A DNA stretch of 64,000 bases from assembly GCA_030323885.1 (NCBI GenBank), contig CM059194.1, positions 6,905,686-6,969,685 on the forward strand, written 5' to 3'. The position numbers and the translations under genes were made by a program. Below the pieces are notes generated by a model. It was not told the DNA's origin. It made no database searches and saw only the letters and a list, made by a program, of their open reading frames with translations. Each line of letters begins with the position of its first letter. Within the stretch, counting starts at the first letter, position 1. Source of the stretch: Branchipolynoe longqiensis (lineage: Eukaryota > Annelida > Polychaeta > Phyllodocida > Polynoidae). Below, one piece after another: positions 28,501 to 43,500 of this stretch.

Positions 28501-31500
28501 GTTAACTCAGTATCAGGATAATGTGACTGAGTGGGATATCGGGATCATGGTGTCGGCGGCCTGGTATCCCGATGGGAGAGAACTATAATTTATAAAGTCA
28601 CCATGAGTGTGCACTGTCACAAATCGGTACCCGTCGTGATATGACTTTAGATGTTGCCAGGACGTAAAACTCCAATAAATCACTATAAATAACACATCAG
28701 GTATGCCACCATATAGTTCCCTTTGTTCCCATTATATTACACATTGTTGGTTGGTTGTTAGAGCTTTACGGCCTGGCAACATCTAAGGTCATACCATACC
28801 TGATAGTAGCCTTGTGATCTTAGCTGTTAGTAGTTATGTTATTTGTTTGTTTATTTTGTGCAACATTTTGGAATATACCTACCCCCTGCACTAATGTTAG
28901 TAGGGATACTCAGTTTACTCTATGACTTTGTGAGGTCAGGGTATGAGGTCATTTGAAGAATTGTTAGGAGTTAGGTTGTGAATGACGGTTGTGAGTGCGC
29001 ACAGACTAGATCAGACAACCTTGCAGCCTTTGTTCTTAGAAAATTGCCTCTAGCCCCTTTCTTGTAGTTTTTTAGGTTGGTGAAATTCAGTCCGTGGAGT
29101 TTGACCTCAAATTTGAGGAAATCATGCACTAATTTCCTGACCATGCACTAATTTATAAATTGAGCTACAATTACGTTCATTGTACCAACATTTAAAAGCA
29201 ACATCTAAGCACTTTTCTTCAGGTTCCTGTGGGTGGCAGGGTGCTACCCACGCTTCTCACTGCGTTCCGTTCGACTGTTGGGACTGACAATGTGTCGACT
29301 GCAGAATCTGTCAGACAGCACCACGGCCGGGACGAATCCTACTTGCCGTAAGCACTACCTGGTTTTATATAGTTATATATATATATATGTACAATGTGTA
29401 TATATATATATATATTAAAATCTGACCATCCGAGTAGGTCAGAAAGCGGTAGTGACCAGACGTATCTGGTATCAGTTGGCGACATAGTGGCAGAGGCAGG
29501 AACTAACTCCTATGACAGTAGAATAGTAGGTAATCACTAATATATAGAAGAGAACTTGTTTATATTTCCATAATAGATAATAGAGTATATATATATACTC
29601 ATCTCCACCGGATGTAGACCAGTATTATATATTTATATATATATGTATATATGTATACGGTTCAGATAGATTCTATATATGAGACAGTCTGAAATGTATG
29701 TATACATATGAGACTCTCTCAAAGCCTTTCTTTTTAGTCCATGTCACAATTTACACAAAATAGTACAAAAATGTTAAAAATTCCATGGACAGCAATGATA
29801 AGCAACGTGGAGGTCCTAACAAGAATAAAAATAAAGAGACAGATAATACAAACGATCAAAAACAGAAAAATTAAATACTTTGGCCACATGATACGACACC
29901 AGGAATCACAGAGAAGAATACTGGAAGGGAAGATAGAAGGGAAAAGACCAAGAGGGAGAAGGAGAACAACATGGATGGACAACATCACTGAGTGGACAGC
30001 AATGAGCTATGCGGAATGCGCGAGAGGAACGAATGACAGGAAGAGATGGAGGTCCATTGCAGCCAACCTTCTTCGAGAAGACGGCACCCATTGATTGATT
30101 GAGTACAAAAACAGTTACACTGAAAAACATAAGACAAAGACATTTGCTTCAAATCAATATGTATTCTATTGCAAATATGAACAACTGTAAAAAGAAAAAC
30201 ATTTTTAAAAAAGCACACAAAACATATCAGGTTATCTTGAGCAAATGCATATTTGTGAAATAAACAGATAGTATTATGTTGATCATTACAAATTATAATA
30301 CAATGGACAAAGCTTTCTCATATTAGTTATCTCATTTTGAGACAGATCCAGTGAAACTCAGCCAAATGAATATATTTCATTGTCGGAACTGTTCAGACAA
30401 TCTTATCCTTATCATATCAGGACATTTGTAAATGAGCTACTCTCTCATCTAGCTCACAATATGAGTATTCCTAGTTCCGTTGGTCCATCAGGAAGGACTG
30501 AGGCTGCGACGCAGTACACCGGGTCGCAGCTTCAGCTTACAGGTTGGGGAGGTGGTGAACAGACAGAGAAGAACTAGTATTTCATCAAATGTTGCTTGTT
30601 TGTTTGAGTTTTTCGTCCTGGAAACATCTACGGTCATATCAGGATGGGTACCAACTTGTGACAGTGCACACTCATGGTGAATTTATAGTGCTGCCCCAAT
30701 GGGAAATCAGGCTGCCAGCATCATGACCTGATATTCCACTCACTCACATTATCCTGACACCAAGCCAACCAGTCCATGCCTTATCCTATTAATGCAGAGC
30801 ACTAATCTTGGAAGCGACAAGTATAAATTTTGTAAGTCCTCGGTTTGACTCGACCGGGAATTGAACTCCCGATCTCCCACATGGGAGGCTTGCGGTCTAC
30901 CGATTCGGCCACCGCGCCTGGTTTGATCAAATGTGAAATATTTGCTAGGATTATTCACTGCACTGCAATCTACATTAGAAACAAATGAACCTTACCAGGG
31001 TTGGTCATCAGGAGGCGTGTGGTTATAGGTGCAGAGTGAGTTTGAAGTATAGGGTCTATAGTGATTGATCGGGCTGGTAGTGGCACCAACCCCAACTTCC
31101 GCTTTGTAATTTGTAAAGCCCCAGTCACACATAGCCGGACGAGCCCCGGATTTTGAGCTGGACCACCAACGGCCCGGACTGTCCCGGACCGCCACGGATA
31201 AAATCACTGTTTTCGTAGATTTTTGCCTCGCAGTCACACTTTCCGGGACGAGCCCCGGACCAAAGGCCGGACTGCCCCAGACCACCCCGTACCACCCTCG
31301 GAACAGCCCCGGACTGGGCCAGACCGGCCCCTGACTAACCCGGACGAGGCCGGACCACCCCCGGACTGCCCCGAACCACCCCCGGACTATCCCGGACCAC
31401 CCCCGGACTATCCCAGACCACCCCCGGCTGTCCGGGAGTGGTCCATGGCTAGGCCGGGGTAGTCCAGGGATGGTCCGGGGATGGTCCTGGTCAAACCGTG

Positions 31501-34500
31501 GCTCAAAATGACCCCGGACCACCCCCGGACAGGCCCGGTCCACCCCGGACCACCCCCGGAATAGCTGGATCACCCCTAGACCACCCTCGGATCAGGCCGG
31601 ACCAGGCCGGATTGAGCCCGGATAGCAAAATCCCCCGGACTGCCCCGGATGTTTTAAACATTTTAAAACATCCGAGGCCGAGCCCGGACGGCGCCGGACG
31701 AGCCACGGATTAGGCCGGATCGGGGGTGTCGGCACGGACGAGCCACGGATCGCCCCGGACCACCCCGGATGGCGGTCCGGGGCTCGTCCGGCCCCTGATT
31801 CGGGTATGTGTGACTGGGGCTTAAGCTGAAGCTGCGACTCTGCTTGCTGGGTCCCCGCTTCAGTCTTTTCTGACGGACAAGTGGAACTCTGAATGGCTGC
31901 ATGTAGGCTGTAAGTGTAACTAACGCAGGGTTGCCAACATTGAAAAATGAAAAAAAATGAAGATCTTAAGGGTTGTTATATTGGGGGGGTCTGGGGGTAC
32001 TCCCCCAGAAAAATGTTAAAATCTCAGATGCTCTGTGATGCATTTTGGACACAATAGTCCGTAAGATTTATATCGTATTACTAAATGAAAATCCGGAAGA
32101 TCGGCGTATGGTGATGATAGGGACATAAAATATTGTACACCTTACGGTGAAACCATAAGGGTTGGCGACGCTGCTGCCGCGTACACTTTTTGTTCTAGAT
32201 GTCGGTTGCCTGAAGCAGTTCTCTTCCCAGAATCCACCGCACAAGTCAGCGCATGCGCCCGACTGTGCTACGACAATGACATTCCCATAATTCCATTCGG
32301 CACGGGCACGGGTTTGGAGGGAGGCGTGACGGCCGTCAAGGTATGTTTACGTTACATGCCGACCTCTCACGCTCTATGATGGTACTAAGGAAACCTCTCC
32401 GAACAATAACATCACCCGATGCATTCATTGATTGGTTGTTGGAGTTTTACGTCCTGGCAACATCTAAGGTCATATCAGGACAGGTACCAACTTGTGACAG
32501 TGCACACTCATGGTGATTTTATAGTGCTGCCCCACTGGGAAATCAGGCTGCCGTCACCATGACCTGATATCCCACTCAGTCATATTATCCTGATTCTAAG
32601 CTAACCAGTCCTTGCCCTATCCTATCAATGCCGAGTGCCAGGCTAGGAAGAGACATGTATCAATTTTAACGTCATTGGTTTGACTCGACCGGGAATCGAA
32701 CTCCTGACCTTCTGCACGCGAGGGCTGTGCTCTACCGATTAGTCTACCGCGCCCGGTCCCCATGCATTGAAGAACATCTACAGGATCTTGCTGAATGACC
32801 GGACGCGGTGACCGAGTCGGTAGACCGCAGGCTTTTTTGTTGTTGATTTGTTATAGCGATATAGCGAATGGTAGACAGGAAGTGTGAACACTTATTTGTC
32901 TCTCATTTTTGCTTGAGTGCAAGTAAATAAGCAACACAAGGAGTAATTAGTAGCATGTGGTGAATAAGGGGTCAAATTTCCCTGGATCATCAGCCCATGC
33001 TTTTTCTAATCTATTCTTGAATGAGTTAATTGACTCGGCATCAATAACATTTTGTGGGAGACTGTTCCATATATTTATGATCCTGTTTGAGAAACTATGT
33101 TGCTTTAACTTTGAAATGGCTCAGGGTTTTACTAGTTTGAGAGTATGGCCCTGACTGCCTTCTCTTTTATTCATGGTGAAAAATTTGTTCATATCTATTT
33201 GATCAAAACCCTTCATAATTTTAAATACTTCAATTATGTCACTTCTTTTCCTTCTGTAGGAAAGGGTAGTATTCCAGTTGAATAACATCTTTCTTTAGCA
33301 CTTAGCCGCTGGTCTTCTGGCCTTAACAATTATGGTGCATATGAACTATTTATGGATGAGATGATGAGTATAGTGGGTATCTTATTTTGTAAATGTAGAC
33401 TGGAGAATAGCCATTTACCTTTCGACTCGTCAAACTGCTGGTAACCATTTTGATCGCAAGGAGGTTGCAAGTGCTGCACCAAACACCTCCTAGCGACCAA
33501 AATGGTCATCAGGAGATCGCCAACCATTTTCATAGATTGGCGATCGATCGCTGACTGATCACCGACGTCGACCTAACATACTGCCAACCACCTGCGATCG
33601 GTCGGCGATCAGTGAGTGGTGAGCGGTTGGGAACTGGTTTGCGACTGATCGGTGATCGGTGATCGGATGCCAGGAGATTGGTGATTGGTTGGTGATCAGT
33701 TGGCGGGTTGTTGGGGACTAATTTGCAAGTGATCTGCGAACCACTAGCAAATTAGTCCACGACCACTCGCTGACTGATTCCCGACCAGTCGCCAACTGAT
33801 CGCCAACCGATCAGCAACCTGTTTTCCCTGTAGTCAACCCCCCTCCACCCCCCCCCCCCACCCCCCGCCCCAACCCCTTGCATATTTGTTGTTGCTTTTG
33901 TTCACCGACAAAAATGTGCCTTTTTTTGGAGAACGCAAGTGGTCGCAAGCATAGTGTGACTGAGGTATTATTGAAACTAGTTGCTAAAGGTTATGAAATT
34001 GCACCGAACTGAACTGAAAAAAAAAGCCCACGCGCTTGTGTTCTAGGGCGGCGTGTGCTTCGACCTGAGTAAGATGGACCACATTGTGTCAGTGAACGCC
34101 GAGGACTTTGACTGCGTCGTGGAACCTGGCGTGACAAGAAAAGCACTAAACATCCACCTGCGGGACACGGGGCTCTGGTTTCCCGTCGGTAAGCAATATC
34201 TAAGGTCATATCAGGACAGGTATCGACTTGTGACAGTGTGCACTCATGGTGACATTATAGTGCTGCCCCACTGGGAAATTAGGCCACCATGACCTGATAT
34301 CCCACTCAGTCACATTATCCTGATGCTGAGCTAACCAGTCCTTTCCCTATGCTATTCATGCCGAGTGCCAGGCTAGGAAGCGACAAGTATCAATTTTATA
34401 AGTCATTGGTTTGACTCAACCGAGAACCAAACTCGCGATCTCCCGCACACGAGGCCCACGTTCTGCAATTCGGCCTCCATGCCCGGTTGTGGTGACAGAT

Positions 34501-37500
34501 AGAGATAACGTATATCGGTTTGTCGACACTACAGCTGGCCAGCATTGAAAACAAGCCCGAGTACTCGAGCTTATATGCTATGGACAGTATAAACACAGAC
34601 TCAAAAAAAAAGAAGATCTATTTGGCCAGGTCTCCTGCTGGAGGTGACTAACGAACCCACATTTACTGAAGAATAGATTACAATATTGATAAGCTTATCG
34701 CTTGGTATCTTCGAAAATGACACCATATGATATGCAAAGGCATGGTCTTAAAGAGGAAGAAGAAGACCGTTAGATAATAAACTGTCCTTTAACCATACGG
34801 GGTAATTCACAGCACAGGGAACAGAACTACACTGCAGACGCGCATGTCATCTAGTGTTTCACTGATGTCCCATAGCCCCACCAATGGCCGCCCCCGCCAC
34901 CTTGTAGTGCGTTGCCCAACTTCTACCCGATGGAGCAACTCTGCCACTACCCTCCTGGACCCGAACCCGTGCGGTCAGGATCGGACTCTTGGCCGTCGTT
35001 TTATCACCCACCCACCCTACACTCTACTTGCAGACTCTCTAGGGTTGAGTGCTGATCCGGACAGAGGAAGCCCGAGACGGAGTTGGGAGAAAAGGTTTTA
35101 TTTAAGTACGCAATAACAGCACAAGGTACAGTGTCAATAGGTGAAAAGTCAATCGACCTGGTCCATGTCCGCAGAGGGAGCACTCTGGGAGGAGGTAGGC
35201 CCGGGAGCCGACCCCCTGGAGTGATATAAATGTAAAGTTAAGATAAAGGATAGAAGAGTAATAAAATAATAATACAATTTAAAAAAAGAGGGTGGGTGGG
35301 TGTGGTAAATCCATAAGGGAGGGAACCAGTAGCCCAAATGCAGGTCAGAGGGGGGGAGGGGGAGGAGGGAGCGTGCAGTGCTTGGGGACGTGACCGTCTC
35401 GGGCTTCCCGCCGGATCAACCACAATTCGGAAATTATGGGCCAATGAACTTTGAACACTTGATGCGCAACCAAACTTCTCATTAGCACTGACAAGCTTCT
35501 CATTAAGACTGACAATCTTACCCTTCACACTGACAAGCTTCCCCTTAGCACTGACACATTGGCAAGCTTCAGCTTAGCACTGACAAGCTTCCTGTTATCA
35601 TTGACAAGCTTCCTTGGCACTGACACACTGTCAAGCTTTTCCTTAGCACGACTTGTCAAGGAGCCACATAGACAGGTAGGTGTGGATAGGGTGGTGACAT
35701 CAGGGAGCCTAGATGATGTAATGGTTACCACACGGCGTAATATTTTCCATTTTCATCACCCACACAACATTTAGTTTAAAAAATATGATGTTTTCATCAG
35801 ACTGCAGCTTTATGTCTGTAGATAGGACAACCCACAATTATCAGGTCGTGTACATAGTATCAATATTAACTTTACAAACTGAAATACTGATAAAGTAAAG
35901 ATCTTCTGCTTCTTTAGTGCATGTCTGTGTGATGGCTGCTAACAACGTCTCTGTCACAAGTGTGATAGAATGTGGAACTAAAATAAAGTAAAGATTGTCT
36001 GCTTCTATATTGAATGTCTCTGATGGCGGTCATTAGCACCTCTATGACTAAAATAAAGAAACGATCATCTGCTTCTATCGCGAATTTTTGTTATGGCTAT
36101 CACCAGCGCCTCTATGAGAAGTGTGATGAAATATGGAACTAAAATAAAGTAAAGATCGTCTGCTTCTACTGGGACCTTTCTATCCGCAAGATTTATGGAT
36201 GGAGTGGATGGAGTCACAAAACACATTTGATTCATACGTATAGAAACCCACATCCGGTCTCAGTCGAATAGTAATTTGTAAAGAAATATTTAGATATGCG
36301 AATATAGAGGCCCAGTTGAATACGTCCAGCGTCTCTGATGGCTGCCACCAGCGCCGCTATGACAGGTGTGGTGAAATATGGAACTAAAATAAAGTAAAGA
36401 TCGTCTGCTTCTATAGTGAATGTCTTTGTAATGGCTGCCACCATCGCCTCTATGAATGTCTTTGTGATAGCTGCTAACAGCGACTCTATGACAAGTGTGG
36501 TAGAATATGGAACTAAAATAAAGTAAAGATGGTATGCTTCTATATTGTATATCTATTCTAGCTTCTATATTGTATATCTATTCTAGACCCAGGCGCAGAT
36601 GCGTCTCTCTGTGGGATGGTTGCCACCAGCGCCTCCGGCACGAATGCGGTGAGATATGGAACTATGCGTGAGAATATGATGAACCTGGAAGTGGTGCTGG
36701 CTGATGGTCGCATCCTCAACACAGCTGGGAGGGGCCGCAGAACCAAGTAAGTCCACCTCCACCTCACCCACATCCACCGTCTCTAGTCCGCTAAAGGAGC
36801 TTTCGTTTGTTTGTTTAAGTTTTACGTCCTGCAAACATCTACGGTCATATCACCGGGCGTGGTGGCTGAATCGATAGCTCAGTGCAGGCCTCCCGTGTGG
36901 GAGATTGGTAATTCAATTCCCGGCTGAGTCAAATCAGTGACATATAAAATTGATACTTGTCGCTTCCTAGCTTGGCGCTCGGCATTAATAGGATAAGGCA
37001 AGGACTGATTAGCTCAGTGTCAGGATAATGTGACCGAGTGGAATATCGGGTCATGGTAGTCTGTAGAAGCTGACTGAACATGCTCTGCCGAAAGAGTGTT
37101 GTAATTCTAATTACGCTAAACACTCCCAGCTGCCTGTAATGTTTCGTTGGCCACGGTTTCCACTTTAACGCAGGTTGGCCCTATTCCGTATATTGGTGTA
37201 AGTTTTAAACGGACCCAGTATAGGCCGCTGAGACATGAACCATACTCCGACAAATGCTCTCCCAGCACACCTTCGCAGGTTTTTAGTTTATGCAACTGCA
37301 TATGTGGGGGGAGAGTGCTGAGGTCAGTTGCTCCTGCTGTGCTGTAGTTAGTCCAGCAGCACTGATAGAGATAAATGTGAAAAATTGCAATCTAAAATGC
37401 TAAATACAACATTCAAATGTTTATTTTTCATAACCGGCTATTTTTGTGTGAATAATTGATTAAATCATGTAGATTAATATACCTTAAAAGTTGAATTGAG

Positions 37501-40500
37501 AGCTTTCTGCGGCTGCCATCTTGGTGGTTTCCATGGATTCCCCTATGTGTGGGGAACCCCTCTAGGTCATGTCATGATGGAATCCCACCTGTGATATCAT
37601 TCATACATTACACACCTCAACACTCTTCCCCCCTACATGTTCGGTTGCATAAACTGAAAAAACTATGCAACAGTTTGCTTGGAGAGCTTTTGATACTGGA
37701 TGCGTTTGTTTCTGGGTAAGGTATACCAGACGAATTTAGTTTAAAGTCTTAAGTGGAAGTCTTTGTTGTGGTTTATTTGCCCGGGAGTTTGCTTGTTTTA
37801 CATTTGAAGGAAGACTGCCGCTGGTTACAACCTCACGAACCTCATGGTTGGGTCTGAGGGGACGCTGGGAATCATCACGCAGGCCACCCTGCGTCTGTAC
37901 GGCATACCGGAAGCGGTAGGTGCCGTTTAGCCTCACTGTGAGACAACATGCCAATCCCAGCATGCCTCATGCCTCATCAGGCCACTAACAGCACTGAGCC
38001 CACCAGCCATTTAAAGAAATTCATTATTATTTATCCATATATATTAGGGTGATCAATACTACTACTGGACGTGGTGACCAAATCGGTAGTGTACAGGCTT
38101 CCCAGGCGGGAGGTCGGGAGTTTGATTCATAGTCGAGTCAAACCAATGACTTACAAAATTGATACTTGTCGCTACCTAGCCTGGCGCTCTGCATTATTAG
38201 GATAGGGCTAGGACTGGTTTAGCTCAGAATCAGGATGTGACTGATTGGGAAATCGGGTCATGGTGATGGTGGCCTGGTCTCCCAGTGGGGAAGCACTATA
38301 AAGTCGTTATCAGTGTGCACTGTCACAAGTCGGTACCCGTCCTGGACGTCAAGCTCCAACAACCAACTGCACGTACGGAAAATCACGTACTGAAGTCACA
38401 ATGGCTTTTCATATTCGTACGGATTATTCCGTACCAAAGTCTGAAAGGGTTAAGGTTGCACAATCCAGTGGCTTTGATTTTCTGCCATATTTTAAAGTTG
38501 CATAGTCCGATGGTTTTGAGTTTCTGACATTTTTCTGAGATAGATATATTAAATTGATCATTATAATCTACATTACTTTAGTTTGAAGTAACTTTTAATT
38601 GAAATGGCTACCGTTTGAGATATTTGAAATTCAAACATGTGAAAATAAATTTGGCAAGCTTGCCAAAACTCTGACACCATAGGCTTCTGCGCTTCTGCAG
38701 GAATAGGTTCTATTAAATAGACTCAGTATTCCCTTCTATGTGGCAATAAATACTTAATAAGTGCAACAGTATCTAAGTTAGATATGTAGAATCGAATCTA
38801 GATAATTGCTTTGATTTTGAAAATTTGATGCTTCATCGGACTATGCAGCTTTAATGAATTTATATATTAGGGTAGTCACTATAATCTACTTTTCCTTAGT
38901 TTGAAGTAAAAGGTTAATTTATATTTTTAAGTGAAAAATTACAAAGATTACTTTCGTGTGCAATTCAAAATGTTGGATACCATCGGTTCAGGAGTGACAG
39001 GTTCTATTAAATTAACTTTATATTCTTTTCTATGCCACAATAAATGTTTGATGAGTGCACCAGTATTAAAATTAGATATTGTAGTAATCTGCACTGAACT
39101 CTCAGGCAATGAGCCACATAGGCGGGCAGGCGTGGGTAGGGTGATGACATAAGGGAGCTTAGGTGGTGTAATGGTTAGCACACTAGCCCCTAATGCAAGA
39201 ATTGTAGGTTCAAATCTTGCTGTAGGTGCAATATTTCCCATTTGTATTACCTCCCCCCCCCCCCATGACACTGGTGATGTCCTGTACAAGTTATGTGCTG
39301 TATGGTTGTTGAAGTTATGTGTATCACTACAAGGGTGATCAGAAAATATAACCAATAATACCTACATTTAGAACTATAACCATTACCTATCTAACGGTCC
39401 TTCCCTATTTCGGATCGACCTTGGATAGCCAAACCCAACACAAAACAAGCTCAAACATCTACGAGCCAAGAACACACTTAACTGCCATGCCTAACAGCTA
39501 CATAGCAGTCTTTCCCTATTTCGAATCGACCTTGGATAGCCAACCCCAACACAAAACAAGCTCAAACATCTACAAATACTATATAATCACCATGTACCTG
39601 CTACTGTGTGAGAAACAAAAACATCTTATCACCTCCTACTGTGTGATAAGACTAAACCACTACTACAGCTGGCCAGCATTGAAAACAAGCCCGAGCACTC
39701 GAGCTTACATGCTATGGACAGTATAAACACAGCATCAAAAAAAAAAATGGTTGTTGAAGTTATGTGCTGTATGGTTGTTGAACCTACTTTGTGTATTTAT
39801 ATGTAAGTGTACTTAGTAATTGTAAGCATTCGACGACTTATGGACGTAAACCATTTATAATACTTACAATTCCAAGGGAACGAGTGTAGTATGTACTGAC
39901 CTCTCAGGCAAGGAGTCACTTAGACAGGTAGGTGTGGATAGGGTGATGATATCAGGGAGCCTAGATGATGTGGTTAGCACACTAGCCTGGAATGCAAGGG
40001 GTGTGGGTTCGATTTCTGCTCTAGGTGCAATATTTCCAATTTCCATCACTCCCACGACAATCTCATGTAGAATCAAATTTTGAGAAGTGGTTTGGTTTTA
40101 GACCACTTGATGCTGCTATTGGATTATATGGTGCTGGTGGATCATAACAGATTTCACACTGCATATTGCCCACTGAGGCAGCACTACAAAGTTGCCATGC
40201 GGGCGCACTGTCGCAAGTCGGCTGTCCGTCTTGATATGACCTTCGATGTTGCTAAGACGTAAAACTCCACTGACCCGCTGCAGTGTTTGCAGATGATGGC
40301 AGCCGTGTGCAGCTTCCCCTCCGTGCAGGCGGCTGTCGATACGACTGTCAGCGTTCTCCAGGCTTGCATTCCCGTTGCGCGTATTGGTCAGTTCCCAATG
40401 TCACCCTCATCCAGGGCGGGGCCCTAGGGTTGTTGGCGCCCCAAGAAAGCTAAACTTTGGCGCCCTTATAAGTATAATTTTGACAAATTTAAAACCAATG

Positions 40501-43500
40501 TGGCGCCCCCTAGGTGACCCTAGCACGTGATGCCTTGGGGTGACTGCCCGAGTTTTCGGTACCTTCAACCAGTCCTGTTCTCATCTCAAAATCAGGATGG
40601 CCAAACGGGTATCACGAAAACTAGTCTGATAGATGGCGCTGTGGTGTAGTACATGCTTTTTTGGTTCTCCTGGTCCCTTAAATGGCTCAATGAAGGCATT
40701 CGACTGGGCATCTCTATGCGAATATCAAAATATTTCCTTACAAATTCCTATTCGACTGGGACCGGAAGTGGGTTTCTATAGGCATGATTCGGATGTGTGT
40801 TGTGGCTCCATCCGCTCCATCCGCAAATCTTTTCAGATAGAAAGGTCCCAGTCGAATGCCTCCACTGTCACCTTGCACTATATTCAAATGCAGCTCAGGC
40901 ATGATATCTTTCAGAAATATGGGTGTATGAAATTAATATAATTCAATAATAAAATAATAATGTAGAAATAAAGTTGCAAGGCTTTAGTTTCTGCCATATA
41001 TTTGTTTAGATAAATATATTAGTTCGATCGTTATGACCTACTGTCAAGTAACTTTTATTTTAAAGGGCTAAGAATGGGGATATTTGGAGTGTAAACAACA
41101 TAAATTTATTTTGGTGTGCACATCAAAATAGTGAACACCATAAGGGTTTTAGTATCTAATGAATTGGAAAATCCTGAACCAAGAAGTAAAACCTTGCATG
41201 TAAATGTAAAATGATTTAATGTTCCTCATACTCATTACTTATTGCATTGTGTACACTTTAATTTCACAATTTACTTCACTTCACACTTCAATTTACTACA
41301 TAAAACATGTAAAACAATGTGTGTAAATACCTATATACCTCTAACACTTATGGCACTGACAAGATATATATGAATAAAAGTCATTTACCAAAGAAAAGAA
41401 GAAGAAAAAGAGTTCCAGCAGTGACAAGTTCTATTAAACTGACTCGCCCGGTCTCCCAGTGGGACAGTGCAATAGTGCGCACTGTCAAAAGTCGCTACCT
41501 GTGCTGATATGACCTTAGATGTTGCTAGGACGTAAAACCCCCTACAAACACCCCCACAGAGCTGCTGGACGAGGTGATGATGGCGGCGTGTAACTCCTTC
41601 AGTCAGCTGCACTATAAGGAGACGCCGACATTGTTCTTTGAGTTCCACGGATCCGAAACTATCCTCGCAGACCAAGTGAACCTCGTCGGTCAGTACTCAC
41701 CTCAGCCGAGATCCCAGGATTCAATACACGATTTCCGCGACGCATGCGCAGAGCGTAATCCAGACTGGACTTGTGGGTCACAGTCTGTGGAGAGGCAATT
41801 GAGGCTCTGTTAACACTGGCTTCATATTGAGCAACTGACAAGTCTTTTCAGCACAAATGTGGATTTATAGAGAAAACATACTTACCATTTTTTATTGATT
41901 GATTGATTGATAAGCTTGATCATCAGTGTAAAATAACACAGTGACACACTGTCGACCCACAACACGATTGTCGTTGCCTATCACCAGGTGTCGTACTAGT
42001 CGTGGAAATCGTGTATTCAATACATCTATTGGCAGAATCTGGGACCACTCCATTCGGGTACTTTGACCACGCGCAGCATCATAGTGCCCAAACAACCGAT
42101 ATAAAACATAGTTTTTCTTGTATTTCATGTAAGCACAGCACAAATCTTGAAGGGAAATTTGAATGTTTGAAATACACACATTTGAGTAAGTCTTTTTCCC
42201 AGGAAGAAATATGTGCTAGTTGAGCTAAGAAAAGAACTTAAAAGTCACCCAACTTTCAGTGCTCGGCCGTGCTAATCAGTAAATGGCCCCCATATAACTT
42301 TAATATAATCTGTTTGTTAAACATTTGATCTGTTTGTGTGCCAAGCAGTTTGTTTCTATGTAGTGCGATTTTAAAGATATTTAACTTTTTCTGTATAAAG
42401 ATTTTGGGTTATCATATTAGTGTGTTGCTTTCAAACCAATGTATTCTGATTAAGCATTTTAATCCCTTTAATTTGGCATATGGATGAACTTAATAGGTCA
42501 AGTAGAAGAAAAGTTATGATATGTAAGAAATTCCTCCCTTTACACACAGGGTCTGGCCCCAGTACTGCCAACAACAGCGAAGTGACCCGACTGTATAAAA
42601 CGCTGGAAAATTAGCTAGCGGGGTCTATTCAATACTTTATTTCAGACTCAGCATTATGGTAGTTACATAAATTAGTCCATAGTAGGTACATATATTAGTA
42701 TAGACCCCGTAAGAGACAATGTAACACATATGTTGGTTCAGATCAATACCTCTGGCTGGCCAACAATCTAGCCTACCATTTATTTATGGTCAAGATTTCC
42801 GATGAGAATGATGGCGATAGTAGTGCTTGCGCCAGCTCAGCGGCGACTCGCAGCAGGTTTACCTACCTGAGTGCAAACCCAAGTTGCCCAGGCCACTGCA
42901 TTTCCAGTTGGCGGGGCAGTGATCATAGCACTTTATTGTCGAAAGCTATATGCCCTCTGTTAAATAATATTTATATAACGTCTTTATATATCACAAAAAT
43001 AAATGTGAATAACATACCAGTAATAGTATGAATACTACAATATTAACCATTATCAAAATGTTGGTCTACATACAGTCGTTTACCAATGCCTCCATGTGGC
43101 AGAGGTAAATCTGAGATCACTCTCTGCTAGTTTCACAAGTCCCGGTATTGTATCATTTTCTGACTTGTCAAGTCTAGTAATAAATTTGAATATTAGATTC
43201 CTAATTAGAGCCTGGAAGGTTTGCACATCAATATTGGCAAATAGCTGATTAGCACTGTGATAGTTAGGTACACGGAGTAATAATCATTAGACAGGGTAGA
43301 TAAAGGATTTACCTCTGATTCTGTTGTATAATAGTCTCAAGCAAACAAAGAAACGACGTGTACAATGCAGTTTCTCCAACACTCTCCATTTTTCATACAC
43401 TATCATTCAGGAGCGTAGCCAGAAATTAACCCCCAAAATATAAGGAGAACATTTAAATTGTAAGCACAAATTATTTAAAATTGTGCATACTATTACAGAT

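Noticed and set aside
30992..31902. 193-codon glycine/arginine-rich and proline-rich frames
   Set aside because: They lie inside the CCGGAC-word TIR element and arise from its short GC-rich repeats.
35238..35731. Coiled-coil gene on the minus strand
   Set aside because: The heptad pattern comes from a 21-24 bp minisatellite with AAGCTT in each unit.
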